Shown here: positions 1 to 5,763 of the stretch, piece by piece
How the letters are laid out: every line of letters starts with the position of its first letter
Numbering within the stretch: the stretch's first letter is position 1
Source of the DNA: Tardiphaga sp.
Lineage (GTDB): Bacteria; Pseudomonadota; Alphaproteobacteria; Rhizobiales; Xanthobacteraceae
Direction: 5' to 3'
DNA length: 6,670 nucleotides
Assembly: GCA_028290765.1 (NCBI GenBank)
Contig: JAQGJF010000640.1
Location: forward strand, 1-6,670
Notes under the pieces: model-generated
What the model saw: only the letters and a program-made list of their open reading frames with translations
The model's database searches: none
Told to the model about the DNA's origin: nothing
Position numbers and translations under genes: made by a program

Positions 1-1616
1 ATCAGCTGAAGGAGCTGCAATGGTATGAAAATGCGGCCCAGCCCTTCAAGGGGATGGAGATCAACGTCGTTTCGGAAACCATCACGACGCACGAGAAATA
101 ATCGAAGACGCAGGCCAAGGCGTTCACCGATATCACCGGCATCAAGATCAAGCACGACGTCATCCAGGAAGGCGACGTGGTGGAAAAGCTGCAGACCCAG
201 ATGCAGTCCGGCAAGAACGTCTATGACGGCTGGATCAACGACTCGGATCTGATCGGCACGCATTTCCGCTACGGCCAGACCATCGTGCTGTCGGATTACA
301 TGACCGGCGAAGGCAAGGACGTCACCGACCCGATGCTCGACGTCAATGACTTCATTGGCAAGTCGTTCACCACCAGCCCGGACGGCAAGCTGTACCAGCT
401 GCCCGACCAGCAGTTCGCCAACCTTTACTGGTTCCGTTACGACTGGTTCAGCAATCCGGACTACAAAGCCAAGTTCAAGGCCAAATACGGCTACGAACTC
501 GGCGTTCCGGTGAACTGGTCGGCCTATGAAGACATCGCCGAGTTCTTCACTAACGACATCAAGGAGATCAACGGCGTCAAGGTCTATGGCCACATGGACT
601 ATGGCAAGAAGGATCCCTCGCTCGGTTGGCGGTTCACCGACGCCTGGTTGTCGATGGCCGGCAATGGCGACAAGGGCATCCCGAACGGCCTGCCGGTCGA
701 CGAATGGGGTATCCGCATGGAAGGCTGCCGTCCGGTCGGCTCGTCGGTCGAGCGCGGCGGCGATACCAACGGCCCGGCGGCGGTCTATTCGATCGTCAAA
801 TATCTCGACTGGATGAAGAAATATGCCCCGCCGCAGGCGCAAGGCATGACCTTCTCCGAATCGGGACCGGTGCCGGCGCAAGGTGCGATCGCGCAGCAGA
901 TCTTCTGGTACACCGCCTTCACCGCCGACATGGTGAAGCCGGGTCCGGTGATGAATGCCGATGGCACCCCGAAGTGGCGGATGGCGCCGTCGCCGCATGG
1001 TGCCTACTGGAAGGAAGGCATGAAGCTCGGCTACCAGGACGCCGGTTCGGCGACGCTCTTGAAGTCCACCCCGCCGGATCGCCGCAAGGCGGCCTGGCTC
1101 TATCTGCAGTTCATCAATTCCAAGACGGTGAGCCTGAAGAAGAGCCATGTCGGTCTCACCTTCACCCGTGAATCCGACATCTGGGACAAGTCCTTCACCG
1201 AACGGGCGCCGAAGCTCGGCGGGCTGATCGAGTTCTATCGCTCGCCGGCGCGCGTGCAATGGTCCCCGACCGGCAACAACGTGCCGGACTATCCCAAGCT
1301 GGCGCAATTGTGGTGGCAGAACATCGGCGACGCGTCGTCCGGTACCAAGACGCCACAGGCGGCGATGGACTCGCTGGCCGCCGCGCAGGACTCGGTGATG
1401 GAGCGTCTCGAGAAATCGGGCGTGCAGGGTGCCTGCGGACCGAAGCTCAATAAGAAAGAGAAGCCGGAGTACTGGTTCGCCAAGGCTGAAAAGGACGGCC
1501 ACATCGCGCCCCAGCGCAAGCTGGCGAACGAGAAGCCGAAGGGCGAGACGATCGACTACGACACTCTGATCAAGTCGTGGCCCGCCACCCCGCCGAAGCG
1601 TGCTTCGTTGAACTGA
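1..1616 (+). pseudogene. ABC transporter periplasmic solute-binding protein (glycerol/sugar type), 5'-truncated by the window and carrying an in-frame stop
   Basis: The reading frame starting at base 3 runs to a TGA at 1614-1616 and reads as a family 1 extracellular solute-binding protein, which captures a polyol or sugar in the periplasm for an ABC importer. Stretches I recognise as typical of the long (about 570-580 residue) rhizobial/pseudomonad subfamily that includes GlpV-like glycerol-3-phosphate/glycerol binding proteins are SDLIGTHFRYG, QLPDQQFANLYWFR, GVPVNWSAYEDIAEFF, WRMAPSPHG, SHVGLTFTRES and ERAPKLGG. Two cysteines (codons 726-728 and 1434-1436) could form a disulfide. The signal peptide and about 35-45 first residues lie left of the window. 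An in-frame TAA at 99-101 interrupts the frame where relatives have Glu in a T-H-E-Y-E-S-K stretch; the 504 codons from 102 to the stop are uninterrupted. A sequencing error or a very recent mutation would explain such an intact remainder. The ATPases and permeases of the importer would be expected upstream. The substrate is inferred from family only. Confidence 0.85.
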
Positions 1617-1636
1617 GGCTGCCTGACATAGCAACG

Positions 1637-1666
1637 AGGCCGGGAGCGATCCCGGCCTTTTTGTTT
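1637..1666 (+). terminator. Rho-independent terminator of the solute-binding protein gene
   Basis: A perfect 9-bp stem (1637-1645 with 1650-1658) closes a GCGA tetraloop of the stable GNRA class and runs straight into the T-rich tract tttttgttt (1658-1666). It begins 20 bases after the TGA of the binding-protein gene, as expected for the end of its operon. On the opposite strand the hairpin is not followed by T residues, so it should act mainly in the + direction. Confidence 0.93.
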
Positions 1667-1670
1667 GCTT

Positions 1671-1753
1671 TCGTCATTGCGAGCGAAGCGAAGCAATCCA
1701 GGGCCGCAAAGAAAGACTGGATTGCTTTGTCGCTTCGCTCGTCGCAATGACGA
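1671..1753. repeat. Interspersed palindromic repeat (long imperfect hairpin)
   Basis: The left arm (1671-1701, starting tcgtcattgcgagcgaagcg) pairs with the right arm (1717-1753, ending tcgcaatgacga) around a 15-base spacer. The right arm has two extra triplets (tgt and tcg) that would form bulges; the remaining 31 positions pair perfectly. Its ends, cgtcattgcgag and ctcgtcgcaatgacg, are those of a short palindrome I know to be scattered between genes in Bradyrhizobium, Rhodopseudomonas and relatives. It sits in the convergent space between the binding-protein gene and the alkene reductase gene, 14 bases past the latter's stop, where a folded transcript could protect or end the mRNA. It carries no gene; reading frames across it (peptides such as RFARNDE) are a known annotation artefact. 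Confidence 0.9.
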
Positions 1754-1767
1754 GGAGATGGCGTCTC

Positions 1768-2871
1768 TTACTGCGCCGCCTGCAACGTTTCGCCGAGCAC
1801 CGGATAATCCGTATAGCCCTTGGCGCCGCCGCCATAGAACGTCGCCTTGTCGGGCTCGTTGAGCGGTGCGCCCTGCTTCAGCCGTTCGACCAGGTCGGGA
1901 TTGGCCAGGAACGGCTTGCCGAACGCGATCAGGTCGGCGGCGTTGGCGGCGAGCACCTTGTTGGCGAGCTCGAAGTCGTAGCCGTTGTTGGCGATATAGC
2001 TACCCTTGAAGCGCCGGCGCAGGCTCGAATAGTCGAACGGCGCGATGTCGCGCGGGCCGCCGGTGGCGCCTTCGACGACGTGGAGATAGACCAGCTTCAG
2101 CGCGCTGAGCTGATCGGTGATGTAGTCGAACAGCGGCTGCGGGTTGCTGTCGGTGGTGTCGTTGGCCGGCGTCACCGGCGAGATGCGGATTCCGGTCCGC
2201 TCGGCGCCGGCTTCCGCGGCAACCGCTTTGGCCACGTCGAGCATCAGCTTCGCGCGGTTCTGGATCGGGCCGCCATAGGCATCGGTGCGCTTGTTGGTGC
2301 CATCCCTGGCGAACTGATCCAGCAGATAGCCGTTGGCGCCGTGAATTTCGACGCCGTCAAAGCCGGCTTCGCGCGCATTGGCGGCGGCGCGCCGGAAACC
2401 GTCGACGATGCCGGGAATTTCTTCCAGCGCCAGCGCGCGCGGTTCGGAGACGTCGGCGAAGGTGCCGCCGACGAAGGTCTTGCCCTTGGCGCGGATCGCG
2501 GATGGCGCCACCGGGGCCTGGCCGTTTTCCTGCAGATCGACATGGGAAATCCGTCCGACATGCCAGAGCTGGATGAAGATATGTCCGCCCCTCGAATGAA
2601 CGCGGTCCGTCACCTTGCGCCAGGCGGCGATCTGGTCCTTCGAATAGATGCCCGGCGTGTCCTGATAGCCCTGGCCCTGCTGCGAGATCTGGCTGGCTTC
2701 GGTGATCAGGAGGCCGGCGGAGGCACGCTGTCCGTAATATTCGGCTGCCAAAGGATTGGGCACCAGGCCCGCGAGCGCGCGGTTGCGGGTCAGGGGCGCC
2801 ATCACCGTGCGATTGGTCAGGGTGATCGGACCGAGTTTGTAGGGTTCGAAGAGCTTCGTCGTTGTGCTCAT
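1768..2871 (-). CDS. Alkene reductase, Old Yellow Enzyme family (NemA/PETN reductase-like)
   Basis: This 367-residue protein is an FMN-dependent, NAD(P)H-using oxidoreductase expected to reduce activated C=C bonds (enones, N-ethylmaleimide) and possibly nitrate esters or nitro compounds in the cytoplasm. It shows the full family layout: an N-terminal strand with APLTRNRA (25-32, Thr28 near FMN), QLWHVGR (101-107), the substrate-anchoring pair His177 and Asn180 with the proton-donor Tyr182 in HGANGYLLDQF, Arg229 in GIRISP, the FMN-phosphate loop FGKPFLANPDLVERL (317-331) and the C-terminal FYGGGAKGYTDYP. Length matches the usual 360-370 residues. The ATG at 2871 is chosen because MSTTTKLFEPYKLG matches the normal N-terminus; an in-frame ATG at 2946 would add 25 unrelated residues. 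The ribosome site is weak (GGAA about 9 bases upstream). A 10-bp inverted repeat lies 40-66 bases upstream and may be an operator. The physiological substrate cannot be told from sequence. Confidence 0.95.
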   Translation of the reverse strand: MSTTTKLFEPYKLGPITLTNRTVMAPLTRNRALAGLVPNPLAAEYYGQRASAGLLITEASQISQQGQGYQDTPGIYSKDQIAAWRKVTDRVHSRGGHIFIQLWHVGRISHVDLQENGQAPVAPSAIRAKGKTFVGGTFADVSEPRALALEEIPGIVDGFRRAAANAREAGFDGVEIHGANGYLLDQFARDGTNKRTDAYGGPIQNRAKLMLDVAKAVAAEAGAERTGIRISPVTPANDTTDSNPQPLFDYITDQLSALKLVYLHVVEGATGGPRDIAPFDYSSLRRRFKGSYIANNGYDFELANKVLAANAADLIAFGKPFLANPDLVERLKQGAPLNEPDKATFYGGGAKGYTDYPVLGETLQAAQ

Positions 2872-2910
2872 TTTTGACGGTTCCAGAAGGTTACGGATGT
2901 AGTGCAGGTG

Positions 2911-2937
2911 GGCATTGCCGGAGCGGACGGCAATGCC
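2911..2937. promoter_or_regulatory. Inverted repeat upstream of the alkene reductase gene (candidate operator or 5'-leader hairpin)
   Basis: ggcattgccg (2911-2920) and cggcaatgcc (2928-2937) are perfect 10-base inverted copies separated by 7 bases. The element lies 40-66 bases ahead of the reductase ATG, where either a dimeric repressor site or a leader hairpin would fit. Old Yellow Enzyme genes are often controlled by TetR-, ArsR- or MarR-type repressors that sense electrophiles (NemR in E. coli is the model), but no regulator gene is seen here. I could not find a clean -35/-10 pair beside it, so its function is inferred from position and symmetry alone. Confidence 0.45.
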
Positions 2938-3054
2938 GTGGGCCATTCGGCTGGCGCGGACGAGCCGCGCGACGTCAAATTGTCATATCATCCCACCCGG
3001 TCCGCGATACGCAGGACAACCTGCTCCCGATCGTCGGAGCCATGGCAGAAATGA

Positions 3055-3081
3055 CTTCGGCCGCCCCATGGACGGCCGAAG
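3055..3081 (-). terminator. Possible terminator hairpin after the DUF1993 gene
   Basis: cttcggccg (3055-3063) and cggccgaag (3073-3081) form a perfect 9-bp stem with a 9-base loop, starting 24 bases past the stop of the DUF1993 gene on the - strand. On that strand it is followed by tcatttctg, only mildly T-rich, so termination may be weak. On the + strand the following bases are gtgtttta, but no + gene lies upstream. If it works, it separates transcription of DUF1993 from the alkene reductase gene. Confidence 0.4.
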
Positions 3082-3104
3082 GTGTTTTACCGCGATCCGG
3101 CTTT

Positions 3105-3608
3105 TCAGCTTACGCCGATGAAATCGCGCTTGCCGATTTCCACGCCATTGTGGCGCAGGATGTCGTAGGCGGTGGCGGCGTGGAAGTAGAAATTCGGCAG
3201 CGAGAAATTGCTGAGGAACTGCTGGCCAGTCAGCGTCGTGGTCTTGCCGGGGCCGGACGGAAACGAGACCTCGCGGGCTTCGGCGCCCTCGAACTGGGCC
3301 TGCTTGTAGCCCTTCACCTGGTCGATGGTCTTGGCCAGCCGCTGCTGCAATTCCGCGAAGGTGGTCTCGGTATCGGGCGTCGACGGCACCTCGCTGTGGG
3401 ACAGGCGGGCGCAGCCCTTGGCGGCGAAATCGCAGGCCAGCTGAACCTGCCGGGTCAGCGGCAGCATGTCGGGAAACAATCTCGCGCCGAGCAGCGCGTT
3501 CGGCTCGATCTTTTTCGCGCCGGCGTGGTCCTCGGCTTTCTTCAGAACCGCGGAAAGGCTGTTCAGCATTTGCAGGTAGGCCGAAACGGCGGAATCATAA
3601 AAGGACAT
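3105..3608 (-). CDS. DUF1993 family protein (hypothetical, DinB-like fold expected)
   Basis: This 167-residue, mostly helical cytoplasmic protein is recognised as DUF1993 from its N-terminus (MSFYDSAVSAYLQMLNSLSAVLKKAE), the segment ARLFPDMLPLTRQVQLACDFAAKG (42-65) and the C-terminal stretch with FHAATAYDILRHNGVEIGKRDF (142-163), which holds His143 and His153. Length is normal for the family. From memory the family is placed near DinB/YfiT-like four-helix proteins, some of which bind metal through histidines; no catalytic role is established. The ATG at 3608 is chosen because family members begin with this Met-Ser-Phe/Leu-Tyr motif; an in-frame ATG at 3695 would add 29 unrelated residues. The gene stands alone, 116 bases from the transglycosylase and 233 bases before the alkene reductase, so neighbours say little about its job. 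An AT-rich patch at about 3703-3717 in the upstream gap could belong to its promoter, but I see no convincing -35/-10 pair. Confidence 0.88.
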   Translation of the reverse strand: MSFYDSAVSAYLQMLNSLSAVLKKAEDHAGAKKIEPNALLGARLFPDMLPLTRQVQLACDFAAKGCARLSHSEVPSTPDTETTFAELQQRLAKTIDQVKGYKQAQFEGAEAREVSFPSGPGKTTTLTGQQFLSNFSLPNFYFHAATAYDILRHNGVEIGKRDFIGVS

Positions 3609-3724
3609 GGGATGCTCATGGTTGATTTGAATGGCGCGGCGGGGGATACGTGAAATGCCACACCTGCAAGCTGGCGATTGCGCAGCATAGATCAACCGTG
3701 GACGGAAAATTTATTACGGCCCCG

Positions 3725-5059
3725 TCAGCCGCCGGCGCGCATCCGCGCCAGCAGTTCGGCGGTCGGCCAGGAATCGGCGGGCAGGCCGTATTTGACCTGC
3801 ATTGCCTTGACCGCGATGCGGCTCTGCTGGCCCATCACGCCGTCGACCTTGCCGACATTGAAGCCGGCCTTGACCAGCAATTGCTGCATCTCGCGCAGCT
3901 CGTTGAACGGCAGCTGCGCGACCGGCGCCGCCGGACGATGCATCGGCGGCGCGCCGGCGATGCGGGCGGCGAGGTAGCCGGCGGTGGTCGAATAGATCAG
4001 CGAGTTATTCCACTCGGTATAGGCGGCGAAATTCGGATAGGCCAGGAACGCCGGCCCGGTGCGACCCATCGGCAGCAGCAGCGACGCCGGCAAATCGTCG
4101 TTCGGCAGCGGCCTGCCGTCGGCATAAATGACGCCGAGCTGCGCCCATTTCGAGCGCGGCAGTTTTGTCGTCAGGTCGGCCTGTTCCCAGGGAATGTTGG
4201 CGGCCACCCGCACTTCCTGCAGCCACGGCTCGCCGCGCCGCCATTTCAGGCCGGTGGCGATGTAGTTCGCGGTCGAGCCGATCACGTCGTCCGGGCTGCG
4301 CAGCAAATTGCGGTGACCGTCGCCGTCATAGTCGACGGCATAGTTGAAATAATGCGTCGGCAGAAATTGCGTCTGGCCGAGCTCGCCGGCCCAGGAGCCG
4401 ACCATCTCGGCGGGCGCAAGATCGCCGCGGTCGATGATCTTCAGTGCCGCGATGGTCTCGCCGACGAACCGCTCGGAGCGGCGGCAGTCATAGGCCAGCG
4501 ACACCAGCGAGCGCAGCGTCGGCAGACTGCCCATGTTGGCGCCGAAGTCGCTTTCCAGTCCCCAGAACGCGGCGATCACCGCCGGCGGCACGCCATATTC
4601 CTTTTCGGCGCGGGCGAATGCCGCGGCATGGGTTTTGATCTTCGCCTGGCCCTGCTGCATCCGGAAATTCGCGGCCATGCGGCCGGCAAATTCCGTGAAG
4701 ATCTGCCCGAACACGCGCTGGCCGCGATCGCGGTTGACGATGCCCTGGTCGTAGACGAGGTAGGGCGAAGCTTCTGCCATCGCGCGCTGCGAAACCCCGG
4801 CGGCGACCGCCTGCTGTTTGAGGTCGGCAAGGAAGCGATCGAAATTCATGCCGTTGTGGCAGGCGGCGGCGCGGGGGGAGGCTGCCGGAGCGGAACGCTG
4901 GGCCGGTGCCGCGAGGGGCTGGGCCGGAGCCGCCGCGGGTCTGGGCGCGGGCCTGACAGGAGCGGGCGGAGCCAGTTGAGCGGATGCTGCGGATGAAAGG
5001 ACCAGAGACGTTGCGAAAGCTGCGATGAAAGTCCGGATTCCAGGCGAAGAGGGCAACAT
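3725..5059 (-). CDS. Secreted lytic murein transglycosylase, MltB family, with C-terminal peptidoglycan-binding domain
   Basis: This 444-residue periplasmic enzyme should cleave the MurNAc-GlcNAc bond of peptidoglycan to give 1,6-anhydro-MurNAc ends, acting in wall turnover or making room for envelope machines. A Sec signal peptide covers residues 1-27 (hydrophobic FIAAFATSLVL, likely cut after ASA). There is no lipobox Cys, unlike E. coli MltB, so a soluble form is expected. A Pro/Ala-rich linker (28-64) leads to the catalytic SLT_2 domain (about 71-370): Glu169 in AAFWGLESDFG is the likely catalytic acid, GSWAGELGQTQFLPTHY (221-237) is the second signature, and DYDGDGH (243-249) resembles the calcium-binding loop of MltB. 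Residues about 384-440 form a PG_binding_1 domain (LREMQQLLVKAGFNVGKVDG, then a typical QVKYGLPADSWPT end). Two cysteines (67, 192) could pair. The start fits the signal peptide and has GGTGA 4 bases upstream. It is 78 bases from the upstream membrane-protein gene, with an inverted repeat in that gap. Confidence 0.95.
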   Translation of the reverse strand: MLPSSPGIRTFIAAFATSLVLSSAASAQLAPPAPVRPAPRPAAAPAQPLAAPAQRSAPAASPRAAACHNGMNFDRFLADLKQQAVAAGVSQRAMAEASPYLVYDQGIVNRDRGQRVFGQIFTEFAGRMAANFRMQQGQAKIKTHAAAFARAEKEYGVPPAVIAAFWGLESDFGANMGSLPTLRSLVSLAYDCRRSERFVGETIAALKIIDRGDLAPAEMVGSWAGELGQTQFLPTHYFNYAVDYDGDGHRNLLRSPDDVIGSTANYIATGLKWRRGEPWLQEVRVAANIPWEQADLTTKLPRSKWAQLGVIYADGRPLPNDDLPASLLLPMGRTGPAFLAYPNFAAYTEWNNSLIYSTTAGYLAARIAGAPPMHRPAAPVAQLPFNELREMQQLLVKAGFNVGKVDGVMGQQSRIAVKAMQVKYGLPADSWPTAELLARMRAGG

Positions 5060-5095
5060 CAGTTCACCGGCAAGGGGTTTCGAGGAAAGGGTGAA

Positions 5096-5124
5096 GGCAA
5101 TGCACGCAACTCCCGCGCATTGCC
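5096..5124. promoter_or_regulatory. Inverted repeat upstream of the transglycosylase gene
   Basis: ggcaatgc (5096-5103) and gcattgcc (5117-5124) are perfect 8-base inverted copies around a 13-base spacer, 37-65 bases ahead of the transglycosylase ATG and 14 bases past the stop of the membrane-protein gene. It could be a weak terminator of the upstream gene, though there is no T run on the - strand after it, or a regulator site. The same 8-mer makes up the arms of the inverted repeat ahead of the alkene reductase gene. Confidence 0.35.
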
Positions 5125-5137
5125 GCCATTCATGTCG

Positions 5138-5599
5138 CTAGGCCCAAGCAACGCCACCCATGGCGACATGTCCTTCATCATCATCCTTGGCACGGTGAGT
5201 CAATCGTTTCGCACCCTTGGCACCACCTTCGCGCCGGTGTCGGAAGTCCAGCCTTTGCGCAGCCGTGAGCAGACTGTTCATCAGTCTGGCGGCATGCGCT
5301 GTCGCCTGTTTCACGATGAACAGGATCGTCGTGATACGGCTCAGAACGCCCAGCAGGAACAACGCCGAAAAGATGTCGATGTAGGCCAGCAGATCGCCGA
5401 CGAGTAGCAATTCGGGGGGAATGGGGATTCGATGGTGGTAAGCCAGGATCAGAATGACGATGGGGATAAAGGCGACCACCCGTCGCCACGTCAGCCTGTC
5501 CAGGAGCGCGGCCAGTTGCACGACAAAAACATCCCACAGCCAATCACCAAGAGCCGCGGGCTTATCCAGGGTCCACTTCTTCCAAAATGCTTTCCACAT
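5138..5599 (-). CDS. Small membrane protein of unknown function
   Basis: I do not recognise this 153-residue protein as a named family. What can be seen is an amphipathic, Trp-rich N-terminus (MWKAFWKKWTLDKPAALGDWLW), a first hydrophobic segment at about 41-54 (VVAFIPIVILILAY), a second, longer one at about 64-97 (LLLVGDLLAYIDIFSALFLLGVL and ITTILFIV), and a basic cytoplasm-like tail (118-137, with many Arg/Lys) ending in an acidic-then-neutral stretch. It is therefore probably an inner-membrane protein with two or three spans. The ATG at 5599 is preceded by a modest GCAGAG site. Base composition is lower in GC than around it: 5401-5460 has 32 G/C of 60, against clearly GC-richer transglycosylase DNA nearby. 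The gene is oriented like the transglycosylase and lies 78 bases upstream of it, so co-transcription is possible. It is divergent from the esterase gene. That it is a true gene rests on a long coherent hydrophobic pattern and a plausible start. Confidence 0.72.
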   Translation of the reverse strand: MWKAFWKKWTLDKPAALGDWLWDVFVVQLAALLDRLTWRRVVAFIPIVILILAYHHRIPIPPELLLVGDLLAYIDIFSALFLLGVLSRITTILFIVKQATAHAARLMNSLLTAAQRLDFRHRREGGAKGAKRLTHRAKDDDEGHVAMGGVAWA

Positions 5600-5688
5600 G
5601 GGCTCTGCCTGTATGTCCCTGATATGCTGCGCACCATCCTATCATGCGCGAATGCATCACGTAACGGCCCGACGACTGCCGCGGCAAC

Positions 5689-5717
5689 TTGACCGCCCAC
5701 CGGCCGCTCGGCATAGT
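5689..5717 (+). promoter_or_regulatory. Candidate sigma-70-type promoter for the esterase gene
   Basis: TTGACC at 5689-5694 matches the TTGACA -35 consensus at five of six bases. After an ideal 17-base spacer comes CATAGT at 5712-5717, matching four of six of TATAAT. Transcription would start near 5724, about 40 bases before the esterase ATG, inside the 164-base divergent gap. No equally good pair was found for the divergent membrane-protein gene on the - strand. Confidence 0.5.
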
Positions 5718-5752
5718 TTCCATAACGGCGAGCCATGAGACTGGCCGACTCT

Positions 5753-5760
5753 GGGAGAAG
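5753..5760 (+). promoter_or_regulatory. Ribosome binding site deciding the esterase start
   Basis: GGGAG (5753-5757), continuing as GGGAGAAG, stands 6 bases before the ATG at 5764. It is the best Shine-Dalgarno match in the window and fixes this start over the later in-frame ATG codons at 5788 and 5800, which would cut into the signal peptide. Confidence 0.75.
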
Positions 5761-5763
5761 ACC

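Noticed and set aside
1556..1862. Small frames across the palindromic repeat on both strands (peptides containing RFARNDE and SLRAKRSNPG)
   Set aside because: These are well-known artefacts of translating this interspersed repeat.
1747..2877. Long open frame on the + strand opposite the alkene reductase
   Set aside because: It is antisense to a clearly conserved enzyme, its product resembles no family, and it has the Arg/Gly/Val-rich composition typical of reverse frames of GC-rich genes.
2862..3653. Open frame on the + strand covering the gap and the DUF1993 gene
   Set aside because: It is mostly antisense to DUF1993 and shows no recognisable domain.
3684..3717. Possible promoter for DUF1993 on the - strand (TATGCT-like -10 and an AT-rich patch)
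   Set aside because: No acceptable -35 lies at the right spacing; the evidence is only local AT richness.
3650..4996. 448-codon open frame on the + strand opposite the transglycosylase
   Set aside because: The - strand has a signal peptide, catalytic motifs and a binding domain; the + frame gives a low-complexity His/Arg/Gly-rich product and is a codon-bias shadow.
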